Assembly: GCA_002722295.1 (NCBI GenBank)
Contig: PBLF01000028.1
Location: forward strand, 124,001 to 188,000
Reading direction: 5' to 3'
DNA from: Stappia sp.
Lineage (GTDB): Bacteria > Pseudomonadota > Alphaproteobacteria > Rhizobiales > Stappiaceae
Length of the DNA stretch: 64,000 nucleotides
The notes below the pieces were generated by a model. That model had not been told where the DNA came from, made no database searches, and was given only the letters and a program-made list of their open reading frames with translations. Below are positions 15,444 through 26,678 of this stretch, piece after piece. Numbering within the stretch: the first letter of the stretch is position 1; the number at the start of each line of letters is the position of its first letter. A program made the position numbers and the translations under genes.

Positions 15444-16583
15444 CTATTCGGACTTCGGCGCAAAGGCCGGATGGATCACGGCGCCGTCGTGGGACAGCGC
15501 GGTCGCCTTGACGAGTTCGTCCTCCCAGTTGAGGGCGATCGTCTTGGCTTCCTTGTCGATCATGGTCTCGGCGAAGGCCACCAGGTTCTTGGCGTAGAGC
15601 GCCGAGGCGGAGGCGGCGATCCGGCCCGGGACATTGAGATGCCCGACGATCTTGACCTCGCCCGCCTTGGCGATCTTGCCGGGCTTGGCGCCCTCGACGT
15701 TGCCGCCACGCTCGACGGCGAGGTCGACGATCACCGATCCCGGCTTCATCGAGGCGACCATCTCCTTGGTGATGAGCCGCGGGGCCGGACGGCCCGGGAT
15801 CAGCGCCGTGGTGATGACGATGTCCTGCTTGGCGATGTGGCTGGCGACGAGTTCGGCCTGCTTCTTCTTGTACTCGTCCGACATCTCCTTGGCGTAGCCG
15901 CCGGCGGTCTCGGCCTGCTTGAACTCGTCGTCCTCGACGGCGATGAACTTGGCGCCGAGCGATTCGACCTGCTCCTTGGCGGCCGGGCGCACGTCGGTCG
16001 CGCTGACCACGGCGCCTAGACGGCGGGCGGTCGCGATGGCCTGCAGGCCGGCGACACCGGCGCCCATGACGAAGACGCGCGCGGCCGGCACGGTGCCGGC
16101 GGCGGTCATCATCATCGGCATGGCGCGATCGTATTCGGCCGCGGCGTCGATGACGGCCTGGTAGCCGGCAAGGTTCGCCTGCGAGGACAGTACGTCCATG
16201 ACCTGCGCACGGGTGATGCGGGGCATGAACTCCATGGCAAAGGAGGTCAGACCGGCCTTGGCCATGGCCTCGACCTCGGCGTCGTTGCCGTAGGGGTCCA
16301 TGGTGGCGATGACGATGGCGCCCTTCTTCATCAGGCCCATTTCGTCCGCGTTCGGACGGCGGACCTTGAGCACCATGTCGGCGTCGGCAAGCGTCGTCTT
16401 CGCGTCGGTGGCGATCTTCGCCCCGGCGGCCTCGTAGTCGGCGTCGAGAATGCGGGACTGGAGGCCCGCGTCCTTTTCAACGCTCACCTCGAAACCGAGG
16501 CTGACGAACTTCTTGACCGTATCCGGCGTTGCGGCGACGCGCGGTTCACCGGCCTCGCTCTCGCGCGGCACTGCGAGCTTCAT
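15444..16583 (-). CDS. pntAA: NAD(P) transhydrogenase subunit alpha part 1 (NAD-binding)
   Basis: The 379-residue soluble domain I binds NAD(H). It starts [20 protein letters not shown], typical of the alanine dehydrogenase/transhydrogenase family, and has [20 protein letters not shown] (Rossmann glycine loop), [19 protein letters not shown] and the segment [20 protein letters not shown]. It docks on the membrane subunits PntAB and PntB encoded immediately downstream. A small aa3-oxidase-IV-like gene lies 51 bases upstream and is probably in the same operon. Confidence 0.95.
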   Translation of the reverse strand: MKLAVPRESEAGEPRVAATPDTVKKFVSLGFEVSVEKDAGLQSRILDADYEAAGAKIATDAKTTLADADMVLKVRRPNADEMGLMKKGAIVIATMDPYGNDAEVEAMAKAGLTSFAMEFMPRITRAQVMDVLSSQANLAGYQAVIDAAAEYDRAMPMMMTAAGTVPAARVFVMGAGVAGLQAIATARRLGAVVSATDVRPAAKEQVESLGAKFIAVEDDEFKQAETAGGYAKEMSDEYKKKQAELVASHIAKQDIVITTALIPGRPAPRLITKEMVASMKPGSVIVDLAVERGGNVEGAKPGKIAKAGEVKIVGHLNVPGRIAASASALYAKNLVAFAETMIDKEAKTIALNWEDELVKATALSHDGAVIHPAFAPKSE

Positions 16584-16634
16584 CGGGATTGCCCTCCCAG
16601 GCTTTTTGGTCTTCCGGCGGGTTCGGTAGTCAGG

Positions 16635-16919
16635 TCAGGCGGTCGTGACGATCGCCAGCAGCCCTGCCACGACGAAGACGATCGCGGGCGGGATCCAGCC
16701 CTTCTCGCCGATGGCCATGCCGATGGCGGCGGTGACCAGCGTGGCGACCATGGCGATCCAGCCGAAGAACGTGCCCGCGCCGCCGCCGAAGGTGAACAGG
16801 AGCAGGCACAGGACGACGTTCAGAACGGCAATCGTGCCGACCTTGGAGAAATTGATGAATCCGGCGTAGGTGCGCTCGTGCTCGGGATAGTCCATTGCGG
16901 ACGGCATGCTTTCGGCCAT
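16635..16919 (-). CDS. aa3-type cytochrome c oxidase subunit IV-like small membrane protein
   Basis: A 94-residue membrane protein. The N-terminus MDYPEHERTYAGFINFSKVG matches the bacterial aa3-type oxidase subunit IV signature (acidic-His-x-x-Thr-Tyr-x-x-Phe). The family fold is a single helix, but here three hydrophobic segments are seen (about 27-46, 51-70 and 75-93), so it is a longer variant. Its position directly upstream of pntAA suggests the name reflects the motif rather than membership of the oxidase; no oxidase gene is in the window. Role unknown, possibly an accessory to a membrane redox complex. Confidence 0.75.
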   Translation of the reverse strand: MAESMPSAMDYPEHERTYAGFINFSKVGTIAVLNVVLCLLLFTFGGGAGTFFGWIAMVATLVTAAIGMAIGEKGWIPPAIVFVVAGLLAIVTTA

Positions 16920-17042
16920 TGGGACCCTCTCGGTGAGATCAGGAAATATGTGCGAGACCTTATATCAGACACATTCTTTCGGGCAACGCGCAGTTTTGAA
17001 AGCGCAAGACCGGATCATCCCGTAGAGGTTCGCTTTTGCCGT

Positions 17043-18410
17043 TCAGGCGAGACCCGCGCGCGCCAGAACGCCCTGCTGGCGGGCGGCCACGTCCTCGATC
17101 GCGAAGTCCTCGATCTGCTCGTTGAACAACCGGTAGAAGTTCAGCTCCGCCCGCAGATGCAGGAACACTCCGCCGAGCCCGATCGCGGCGCGATCCATGA
17201 ACACGAACTCGCGCGGCACCGTCACGGGGCCCTTCTCCTTCAGCGCCTGGTGCACGCGAAAGGCCTCCTTGCGGCCGTATTGTGCCGGGCTCACGCCGTC
17301 GGCGATGGAGCGCACCCGGTCGCTCAGCAGCGGGCCGTAGATGAAGCGGGCCCAGATGTTGAGGATCTCGATGAGGTCCTTCGTCAGGCCCTGGAAGCCC
17401 CAGCGCTCGTAGGCGGAGACGATGCGGGCCTCGTCGTCCTCCAGAAGGCCCCGGTAGAGATCGACGACACCGGCGACGAAGGAGGGCGGGAAGACGCGGA
17501 TGCAGCCGTAGTCGAGCAGGTTGATGCCCGCCGGCCGGCCGTCCTCGGCGAACACGGCGTAGTTGCCGAGATGCGGGTCGCCGTGGATGACGCCGTAGTG
17601 GCTGAAGGGGTGCCACCAGGCGCGGAACATGACCTCCGCCAGATGGTTGCGGGTGTCCAGATCGTCGTCCTTGTGCGCCAGCAGCGGACCACCCTCGAGC
17701 CAGCCCATGGTCAGCAGGCGTTTGGTCGAAAGCCGGTCGTCCACCTCGGGAACGCGGATGCGGGGCTCCTCGGCGAAGATCTCCCGGTAGACGGCCATGT
17801 TGCGCGCCTCGCGGTGATAGTCGAGTTCCTCGCGCACGCGTTCGGAGATCTCGGCCGCGATCTCACGCGTGTCGATGGCCGGGCGCATCCGACGGTGCAG
17901 GGAAAACAGAAGCGCGAGCTGTTTCAGGTCCGCCTCCACCGCCGAGGCCATGTCGGGATACTGGAGCTTGCAGGCCAGTGGCGTCCCGTCGAGGGCCGTC
18001 GCGCGATGCACCTGCCCGAGCGACGCGGCGGCCGCCGGCTCCTTGTCGAAGCTTTCGAAACGGCTCTGCCAGCGTGGGCCCAGCTCCGCCTGCATGCGCC
18101 GCTTGACGAAGGCCCAGCCCATGGGAGGGGCGGCGGCCTGGAGCTTGGCGAGTTCCTCCGCGTATTCGGGCGGGATCGCGTCGGGAATCGTGGAAAGAAG
18201 CTGGGCGACCTTCATCAGGGGGCCCTTGAGCCCGCCGAGGGCCTCGGCAAGCTCGCGGGCCTGTTTCGCGTCGTCGATCTCCATGCCGAAGACGCGCGCA
18301 CCGGCGAGTTTGGCGGCAAGGCCGCTCATGTTGGCGCCGACCCTTGCATAGCGTCCGACACGGGCGCTCAGGCGGTTCTGTTCACGGTCGCGCGGTCCGT
18401 TTGACGACAT
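17043..18410 (-). CDS. ABC1/UbiB-family atypical protein kinase-like protein
   Basis: A 455-residue soluble member of the ABC1/ADCK/UbiB family. Visible marks are MKVAQLLSTIPDAIPPEYA (the KxGQ-type helix, here KVAQ), the Ala-rich loop AAAASLGQVHRA, the LACKLQYP lysine strand, EELDYHREARNM, catalytic HGDPHLGNYAVF and the metal site LLDYGCIR. UbiB proteins act as ATPases needed for ubiquinone synthesis; this shorter type, without C-terminal membrane helices, may do something else in lipid or quinone handling. It stands upstream of no ubi gene. The gap to the DUF3445 gene behind it is 78 bases. Confidence 0.85.
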   Translation of the reverse strand: MSSNGPRDREQNRLSARVGRYARVGANMSGLAAKLAGARVFGMEIDDAKQARELAEALGGLKGPLMKVAQLLSTIPDAIPPEYAEELAKLQAAAPPMGWAFVKRRMQAELGPRWQSRFESFDKEPAAAASLGQVHRATALDGTPLACKLQYPDMASAVEADLKQLALLFSLHRRMRPAIDTREIAAEISERVREELDYHREARNMAVYREIFAEEPRIRVPEVDDRLSTKRLLTMGWLEGGPLLAHKDDDLDTRNHLAEVMFRAWWHPFSHYGVIHGDPHLGNYAVFAEDGRPAGINLLDYGCIRVFPPSFVAGVVDLYRGLLEDDEARIVSAYERWGFQGLTKDLIEILNIWARFIYGPLLSDRVRSIADGVSPAQYGRKEAFRVHQALKEKGPVTVPREFVFMDRAAIGLGGVFLHLRAELNFYRLFNEQIEDFAIEDVAARQQGVLARAGLA

Positions 18411-18488
18411 GGGGCTCGTTCCGGATGCAGGAGGAAAGGTGTCTCAGGCCGATACGCTGAACCTGACATGGCGGATCGCCGGACCGCT

Positions 18489-19499
18489 TCAAGGGCTGTC
18501 GCCTCCGGCCGTGTCGGCGAGGCGCTGCAGCAGGTCCGCGATGTGCGGGCGGACTGTTGTCAGGCCCTTGTAGGCGGCCTGGGCCTCGTCCAGGGCCAGA
18601 AGCTGCACGCGCAGGCCACGTGCAAGCTCGCGCCCGCGCGGGTGGTCAGCGAAGGCGGCCACCGGATCGTGGTGGACGCGGATGGTGAAGAGAATGTCGC
18701 CGGATGCCGGCAGGCGGCGCAACGTCTGGCGCTCGACGCGCACATGCAGTGCACTCGCTTCCGTCCCGGCCTCTCTCTCGCCGGCGAGGCGGCCAGAGGC
18801 TAGGCGATCTGAGTCCAGGCGATCCGGGTCGATGATCCGGGGGCGCGGGTTGTGAAGCTCGGGGCCCGGGTAGAGCGACCAGTTCAGCCGCCAGCTCGGC
18901 CGGTCGACGGGCAGATTGTCGAAGATGCGCGCGACCATGGCGCCCATGCGCGTGTCGTTGAAGCCGGGCACGCCCTCATGGATTTCCGGCATTGCCTTGC
19001 CGAACTTTTCCGCAAGCGACCAGGAGGAGGGGAAGCAGAGCGCGGCCGCCGCGATGCGGTATCCGTCCCCGCCCTTGCGCATGAGAACGAGGTCCTCCTG
19101 CACCAGGCGCGCGGCGGCGGCGAAGGGGACGGGGCCGGGGGCCAGACGGTCGACGACCGTGCCGGTCGGGCGCACGGTGATGCGCTCTCCCTCACGGGCG
19201 TAGATATCCGGAAAGCGCTGCGGCAGATGGTCGGCCAGAAGGTCCAGAACCTCCTGTTGGGCCGCGCGCGTGCCGTCCTCGCTCATGAGAACGGGGGCTC
19301 CGCCTCCGGCCAGAAGCTCTTCCTTGCGCGCGAGATCGTCGGCGAAGCGCGCGTCATGCTCGATCCACTCGGCAAGATCGAGCGGGACCAGCCCGACCGC
19401 GAAGGGCCGGGCGGATCCGTCGTAGGGCGTGTGGGCGAAGGGCGCGCGCACGGTCGCGTCTTGCGCGTTTCCGGCGTCGCCCTTTCGCCCGGCGCTCAT
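18489..19499 (-). CDS. DUF3445 protein, haem-dependent oxidative N-demethylase-like
   Basis: A 336-residue soluble protein with the DUF3445 hallmarks: PFAVGLVPLDLAEWIEHDAR near the N-terminus, LVQEDLVLMRKGGDGYRI, AALCFPSSWSLAEKFGKAM, IHEGVPGFNDTR, and the C-terminal RVERQTLRRLPASGDILFTI. The named relative is the alpha subunit of haem-dependent oxidative N-demethylase, where this fold binds a PAS-like haem. The other subunits of that enzyme are not here, so the substrate is open. The ATG overlaps the pepF stop (ATGA), indicating translational coupling. Confidence 0.8.
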   Translation of the reverse strand: MSAGRKGDAGNAQDATVRAPFAHTPYDGSARPFAVGLVPLDLAEWIEHDARFADDLARKEELLAGGGAPVLMSEDGTRAAQQEVLDLLADHLPQRFPDIYAREGERITVRPTGTVVDRLAPGPVPFAAAARLVQEDLVLMRKGGDGYRIAAAALCFPSSWSLAEKFGKAMPEIHEGVPGFNDTRMGAMVARIFDNLPVDRPSWRLNWSLYPGPELHNPRPRIIDPDRLDSDRLASGRLAGEREAGTEASALHVRVERQTLRRLPASGDILFTIRVHHDPVAAFADHPRGRELARGLRVQLLALDEAQAAYKGLTTVRPHIADLLQRLADTAGGDSP

Positions 19500-21340
19500 T
19501 CCTCCATCGCCTCCAGCTCGTCGATGAAGCCCGCGATGACGGAAAGCCCCTTCTGCCAGAAGGCGGGATCCGTTGCGTCGAGGCCGAAGGGCGCGAGCAG
19601 TTCGGAATGATGCTTGGTGCCGCCGGCGGCGAGCATCGCGAAATACTTGTCCTGGAAGCCCGTCTCGGCCTCCTCGTAGACCGCGTAGAGCGAGTTCACG
19701 AGGCAATCGCCGAAGGCATAGGCGTAGACGTAGAAGGGCGAATGGATGAAGTGCGGGATATAGGTCCAGAAGGTCTCGTATCCATCCGACAGGCGCACCG
19801 CCGGACCGAGGCTTTCCGCCTGGACGGACATCCACATGTCGCAGAGCTGGTCGGAGGTCAGCTCGCCCTCGCGCCGGCCGGCATGCACCTTGCGCTCGAA
19901 GGTGTAGAAGGCGATCTGGCGCACGACCGTGTTGATCATGTCCTCCACCTTGCCGGCGAGCAGGATCCGGCGCTTCTCCCGGGTTTCGGCACTGTCGAGA
20001 AGCGTCTTGAAGGTCAGCATCTCGCCGAAGACGCTGGCCGTTTCGGCAAGCGTCAGCGGGGTCGGGGCCATGAGCGCGCCGTTGGAAGCGGCCAGCACCT
20101 GGTGAACGCCGTGGCCGAGCTCGTGGGCGAGCGTCATCACGTCGCGCGTGCGGCCCTGATAGTTCAGCAGCACATAGGGATGGGCGCTGGGCACGGTCGG
20201 ATGGGCGAAGGCCCCCGGCGCCTTGCCGTCGCGTGCCGGCGCGTCGATCCAGCTCTTGTCGAAGAAGTCGCGGGCGATATCGGCCATCTTCGGCGAGAAG
20301 CGGCCATAGGCGCCAAGCACGGTCTCGCGCGCCTCGTCCCAGGGAATCTGGCGGGTGTCGGCGGAGGGAAGCGGCGCGTTGCGGTCCCAGAAGTCCAGGG
20401 CATCGGTGCCGAACCAGCGCGCCTTCATGGCGTAGTAGCGGTGCGAGAGCTTGGGATAGGCGCCGCGTACGGCCTCCACCAGGGCATCGACCACCTCGCG
20501 CTCGACGCGGTTGGCGAGATGACGGCTGTCGGCGATGTCCTCGAACCCGCGCCAGCGGTCGGAGATCTCCTTGTCCTTGGCCAGCGTGTTGGTGATGAGC
20601 GTGAACACCGGCAGGTTGGCGCGGAAGGTGGATCCCAGCGCCTTCGCGGCCGTCTCGCGGGTCTTGCCGTCGGGATCGAGCATCAGGTTCAGGGTCGGCT
20701 CGAGCGGCATCTTCTCGCCGTCGACGTCGAAACGCAGCGAGGCCATGGTCTCGTCGAAGAGCCGGTTCCACGCGGCGGCTCCGGACAGCGACTTCTCGTG
20801 GAAGAGCTGTTCGATGCGGTCCTCGAGCTGGTGCGGGCGCGCCTTGCGGATGTCGTCGAGCCAGGGCCGGTAGTGGGCGAGCGCCGGATCGGCGCAGGCC
20901 GTCTCGAGCACCGCATCGTCGATGCGGTTGAGTTCGAGGGTGAAGAAGATCAGGTGGCTGCTGGCGGTGGTCAGCTTGTCCTGCACGTCGCCATAGAATT
21001 TCTGGCGTACCGGATCGGTGGTGTTGCCGGCGTAGAAGAGGCCCGCGAAGGAGGCAAGACGGCCCATCAGGTCGTCGATGGCCTCCATCTCGCGGATCGC
21101 GCCGGCAAGCTCCTCGCCGGACCGTGCCGCCATGTCCGCGAGCCGTCCCTTGTAACGCTCCTCGAAAGCGGCAGCGTCCCGCGCGGAGCGCTCGAGGTCC
21201 GCCGTGACCTCCGGGGCGTCGTGGGCGCTGTAGAGATCGGCCAGGTTCCACTCCGGCAGGTCGCCGAGCGCGGAGGCTCCCGCCGAATCGGGACCATGAA
21301 GAGCGTGATGGCGATTTCCGGACAGTGCGATCAGGGACAT
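19496..21340 (-). CDS. pepF: Oligoendopeptidase F family zinc metallopeptidase (M3)
   Basis: A 614-residue cytoplasmic peptidase that cuts short peptides. The zinc motif MTLAHELGHGVHQVL gives HELGH with the downstream glutamate in LAETASVFGEML. FTLELNRIDD, the long helical N-terminal half and the closing FWQKGLSVIAGFIDELE are typical of PepF/M3B. The ATG at 21340 has GGAGAGAAC upstream; a longer frame to 21391 lacks that. It is the first gene of a two-gene run with the DUF3445 gene. Confidence 0.92.
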   Translation of the reverse strand: MSLIALSGNRHHALHGPDSAGASALGDLPEWNLADLYSAHDAPEVTADLERSARDAAAFEERYKGRLADMAARSGEELAGAIREMEAIDDLMGRLASFAGLFYAGNTTDPVRQKFYGDVQDKLTTASSHLIFFTLELNRIDDAVLETACADPALAHYRPWLDDIRKARPHQLEDRIEQLFHEKSLSGAAAWNRLFDETMASLRFDVDGEKMPLEPTLNLMLDPDGKTRETAAKALGSTFRANLPVFTLITNTLAKDKEISDRWRGFEDIADSRHLANRVEREVVDALVEAVRGAYPKLSHRYYAMKARWFGTDALDFWDRNAPLPSADTRQIPWDEARETVLGAYGRFSPKMADIARDFFDKSWIDAPARDGKAPGAFAHPTVPSAHPYVLLNYQGRTRDVMTLAHELGHGVHQVLAASNGALMAPTPLTLAETASVFGEMLTFKTLLDSAETREKRRILLAGKVEDMINTVVRQIAFYTFERKVHAGRREGELTSDQLCDMWMSVQAESLGPAVRLSDGYETFWTYIPHFIHSPFYVYAYAFGDCLVNSLYAVYEEAETGFQDKYFAMLAAGGTKHHSELLAPFGLDATDPAFWQKGLSVIAGFIDELEAMEE

Positions 21341-21563
21341 GTTCTCTCCGCTTTGTATGGGCCGGCCACGCTCGGCACGCGGCCCGGTCATGTCTCCTTG
21401 GATAATGGGGATGGCCCGGCGGCGGCAACCGGTGAATCGCCGCAGGACGAGGAGGAAGACGCGGGGATGGACGATTTGTTTACTCGACGCACCCTAGGGT
21501 GACCCGAATTGAAACACCTTCGGGCCACGCGCCAGGCGTGTCCGACCCAGGCGAGGGGCTCTC

Positions 21564-23129
<1,566 letters not shown>

Positions 23130-23325
23130 GTTCGCCAACCACCCGGCCCTGCTTGCAAAGCGGTCGCTGTCCGGGCTTCCTAGTGCGAATCGGAGCGATG
23201 CCGACCCTGCGTAACCGCGCGGGCACGGTGCCGTGCCGCGTGGTCGCCACGCCTTGAGCCGGCATCCTGTCAGGAGCCGGTCGGGGGCGGCCGAATGACA
23301 GATCAAACGAGAGACAGTTTCGACC

Positions 23326-25704
23326 ATGCCCGCCGATCGCGTCCGTTTTCCTCGTCCTTTCACGTTTAACCAGTCCGAGCTTCCGCCAAGGGGGCTTGCG
23401 CGGGCGAGGGGGCAGGTGAGCCTCGCGGTGATCGCGGCGGTTCTGGGCGCCAGCCTTGGCGCGACGCCGGTGCTGGCCGACACGGTTCTCTCCAGGCCGG
23501 CAGCGCTGAGCGATGGCCAGGCTGCCGCGACGACCGGAGACACCGGCTCCGAAGCTGCCGTCGCGGAGCAGGACGCGCCTGCGGCGAGCGAGGCCGGCAC
23601 TGATGCTTCCGGCGAAGCGAAGGCTTCAGAGGCCGCGCAGGCTCCCGATGCCGGGAAGGCCACCGAGGAGCAGGCTGTGACGGCTGAGGCTGCGGCCGAT
23701 GCTCCCGCGAAAACAGTTGAAACGGAAGCTGAGAAGGCTCCGGCGGCCGATTCCTCAGCCTCCGTCGAGGCAGCGGAAACGCAGGCGCCTGAGGTGTCCT
23801 CCGATCCCGCGCCGGCCGCAGGCGAGGAGGCTGCCGAGCAGTCCGTCACCTCGGTGCCGGACGAGGTCCTGCCCGCCGCGCCGCAGGTCGATCCGGCCTA
23901 TGCTGCCGCCATCGAAGCTCTCGCGAACGAGGGGCTCTCGGAGCAGGACAATGCGCTTCCCTTCGTGACCAAGGCCCGCCGTGAGGCGGTCGTCTCGCTC
24001 TATTCCGATCGTGAATTCAATCCCTTGTGGAGCGCGGACGGCGTCGTGAGCGATGCGGCCAGGGCGCTGCTGGCGCGTCTTGGCGATGCTGCCGGCGACG
24101 GGCTCTCGCCCGATGATTACGCGCTTCCCCCAGAGGTTTCCGAAGCGTCCGGCGCGCTTTCACCCGTGCAGGCGGCGCGCTTCGACCTGCTGCTTTCGCT
24201 TGCGCTGGTCGAGTACGCGGACCATGCCCAGGCCGGTCGCGTCGAACCCTCGAGCCTGTCGCGGAACATCACCGCCGCGCCAGTCCATCCGGACCCGGCT
24301 GAGGCGCTCTCGGCCATTGTCGAGGCGCAGGATCCGGTCGCGGCGCTCGATGCGTTCAACCCTCCGCAGCCGGGCTTCCAGGCCCTGCGGCGCAAGCTTG
24401 CGGAACTGACGAGCCCCGATGCAGCCGCCAAGCTGCCGCCGATGGTGCCGGCCGGAAAGACGCTGAAGAAGGGGATGCGGGATCCGCGCGTCGCCGTGCT
24501 GCGCGAGCGTCTGGGGATGAAGGTCGAGGCGGCGGAAGCCCCTGTCGGTCAGCCTGTTACGGGCGAGGAAGCGCCTGAGATCGCCGGGGCCGCGACCGAC
24601 GCCACGGTGACCTCGACCGACGGCGACCAGACTGTCGAAGTGGCGGCACAGGTCGATCCGGAGCTTTTCGATGACAGCGTGAAGGAGGCGGTGTCCGCCT
24701 TTCAGGCGGAGAACGGCCTGCACGCGGACGGCATCGTCGGCCCGCGCACGCTGCTTGCGCTCAACGCGGTCGCGGATGACGGCATGGCGATCTCCGACGT
24801 GATCGCCAACATGGAACGCTGGCGCTGGCTGCCGCGTGACCTGGGCCAGTTCCACATCCTCGTCAACATTCCCGAATTCAAGGCACGCCTGTTCCGTGAC
24901 GGGAAGCAGGTCTACGAGACCCGCGTCGTCGTCGGCAAGCCGTCGAACCAGACGCCGGTCTTCTCCGACGAGATGGATCACCTCATCGTCAATCCCTATT
25001 GGAACGTGCCCTATTCGATCGCGTCACAGGAGCTTCTGCCGGCCGTGCGGGCCAATTCCTCCTATCTTTCCAAGCGCAACTACGAGGTCGTTTCGGGCGG
25101 ACGCGTTGTCGACCCCTCGGCCGTCGACTGGAGCGGCGTGAACCTGCGGACGGTGCGCATCCGTCAGCGTCCGGGGCGCGGCAATGCGCTTGGCAACATC
25201 AAGTTCATGTTCCCCAACCGCCATTCGGTCTATCTGCACGACACGCCGTCGAAGCGCCTTTTCGGCCGCTCGAGCCGCGCCTTCTCGCATGGCTGCGTGC
25301 GGGTTCAGGATCCCTTCGACTTCGCCGACGCGCTGCTGCAGCTTGACCCGGACTGGGACGCCCGGCGGCTCAAGGCGATGGTCGGCGGCTCGGAAAAGCG
25401 GGTCAACCTGTCGCGCCATGTTCCGGTTCACCTCGCCTATTTCACCGCCTTCGTGGACGAGAACGGAGCGCTGCAGCGCCGCCCGGACATCTACGGCCAC
25501 AACGCGACCCTGACCAAGGCGCTTGAGGTCGATGGCTGGCAGGACTGGCAGAAGTTTGCGGTGCACGTGCCGCGGGCGACGCGTGCGCCGGCGCCGGTGG
25601 CCGCGCAGCCGAAGAAGCAGAAGCGGGAGGCGCGCTCCCTGCGCGAGCAGCGCGACCTGATGATGAAGCGTCGGATGCGGGCGGGCAGCGATCTTTATCG
25701 TTGA
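23326..25704 (+). CDS. L,D-transpeptidase, YcbB-like, with long acidic linker
   Basis: A 792-residue exported enzyme making 3-3 crosslinks or lipoprotein attachments in peptidoglycan. Order: signal segment (about 30-52), an Ala/Glu-rich low-complexity stretch (55-190), a YcbB-like scaffold (190-380), a peptidoglycan-binding domain around 448-490 (VKEAVSAFQAENGLHADGIV) and the catalytic YkuD domain (520-690) with SHGCVRV, Cys657 and His655. The C-terminus is basic. Family members resist penicillins but not carbapenems. It lies 196 bases after the sigma-54 regulator and upstream of surface-sugar genes. Confidence 0.92.
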   Translation: MPADRVRFPRPFTFNQSELPPRGLARARGQVSLAVIAAVLGASLGATPVLADTVLSRPAALSDGQAAATTGDTGSEAAVAEQDAPAASEAGTDASGEAKASEAAQAPDAGKATEEQAVTAEAAADAPAKTVETEAEKAPAADSSASVEAAETQAPEVSSDPAPAAGEEAAEQSVTSVPDEVLPAAPQVDPAYAAAIEALANEGLSEQDNALPFVTKARREAVVSLYSDREFNPLWSADGVVSDAARALLARLGDAAGDGLSPDDYALPPEVSEASGALSPVQAARFDLLLSLALVEYADHAQAGRVEPSSLSRNITAAPVHPDPAEALSAIVEAQDPVAALDAFNPPQPGFQALRRKLAELTSPDAAAKLPPMVPAGKTLKKGMRDPRVAVLRERLGMKVEAAEAPVGQPVTGEEAPEIAGAATDATVTSTDGDQTVEVAAQVDPELFDDSVKEAVSAFQAENGLHADGIVGPRTLLALNAVADDGMAISDVIANMERWRWLPRDLGQFHILVNIPEFKARLFRDGKQVYETRVVVGKPSNQTPVFSDEMDHLIVNPYWNVPYSIASQELLPAVRANSSYLSKRNYEVVSGGRVVDPSAVDWSGVNLRTVRIRQRPGRGNALGNIKFMFPNRHSVYLHDTPSKRLFGRSSRAFSHGCVRVQDPFDFADALLQLDPDWDARRLKAMVGGSEKRVNLSRHVPVHLAYFTAFVDENGALQRRPDIYGHNATLTKALEVDGWQDWQKFAVHVPRATRAPAPVAAQPKKQKREARSLREQRDLMMKRRMRAGSDLYR

Positions 25705-25922
25705 GGTTTGCATTCCGTTGCGTCCCGGCGCAATTTCGTGCAGATTTTTTCGAAGTTTTGCGCGAAACGAGCGCGAAATTGATGTCATGTGACGAAAGGT
25801 AAGATCCCGGGTCGGCGTGATGGCCGGACCGGGGACAACATCCGGCGATGCCGGGTGTGATGGACAGACCGCCATGGGCTGGGCGGTCGCCACGTGATGT
25901 GGCGGAAAAAGGGGCTGGAGTG

Positions 25923-26624
25923 ATGGCGGACAGGTCGCGCGCGAAACCGCGTCACCCGCTGGGGAGGCTTGTGCGCAGCCTCGGCAAGAGGGTGCGTCGC
26001 CTGCGTGAGGGCGGCAACGAGCGGCGGTTTCTCGATGCAGCGCGCGGGATCGTTCACGTCGGCGCCAACTCCGGCCAGGAGGCGGCGGGTTATGCCCGGC
26101 TTGGCGTGCCGGTGGTCTGGATCGAGCCTCTTCCCGATGTCTTCGCGGCGCTGGAGACACGTATCGCGTCCTATCCCCGCCAGAGAGCGGTGCAGGCGCT
26201 TGTCTCCGACACCGACGGAGCGGAGGTCGACTTTCACCTGGCCGGTGAATCCTCCTCGATGTTTGCCTTCGCCGATCACAAGAAGCTCTGGCCGGACATC
26301 GACGCGAAGGGCGTTCTCCGGCTGACCACCAGCCGGCTCGACACGCTGATGGACCGGCTCGGTCTCGAGGCATCCGATTACGACAGTCTCGTCGTCGACA
26401 CGCAGGGCGCGGAGCTTCTGGTGCTCAGGGGCGCCGGTGCCCGGCTGGCCGGTTTCAGGCGGATCGTCGCCGAGGCGGCGGACTTCGAGGCCTATCGCGG
26501 CGCGACGAACGTGGAGGAACTGACCGCCTTCCTCGCGGCGGCGGGCTTCCGGCTGCGCCACAAGGCATCCATGGCCGGACGGAAGGACGTCGGCACCTAT
26601 TACAATCTTTATTTCGAACGCTGA
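25923..26624 (+). CDS. FkbM-family methyltransferase
   Basis: A 233-residue SAM-dependent methyltransferase. The SAM-binding start GIVHVGANSGQEAAGYARLG, the acidic IEPLPDVFAAL and the substrate-side LVVDTQGAELLVLRGAG are the FkbM marks. FkbM enzymes O-methylate sugars or polyketides and often decorate surface polysaccharide or lipopolysaccharide. The frame extends to 25848, but GGAG before the ATG at 25923 and the basic N-terminus favour that start. The next gene, a glycosyltransferase-like protein, begins 54 bases later, so the pair likely acts on one glycan. Confidence 0.87.
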   Translation: MADRSRAKPRHPLGRLVRSLGKRVRRLREGGNERRFLDAARGIVHVGANSGQEAAGYARLGVPVVWIEPLPDVFAALETRIASYPRQRAVQALVSDTDGAEVDFHLAGESSSMFAFADHKKLWPDIDAKGVLRLTTSRLDTLMDRLGLEASDYDSLVVDTQGAELLVLRGAGARLAGFRRIVAEAADFEAYRGATNVEELTAFLAAAGFRLRHKASMAGRKDVGTYYNLYFER

Positions 26625-26678
26625 GAGGCAGCCCTTGCCGCGATATCGGCATCGACATTGGATGGACGAGACGCCGGA

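Noticed and set aside
18489..21428. A 979-codon open frame on the minus strand spanning the DUF3445 and pepF genes
   Set aside because: Only the 3' third is protein-like (DUF3445). The rest is an out-of-frame shadow of pepF, whose own frame has HELGH and all family motifs.
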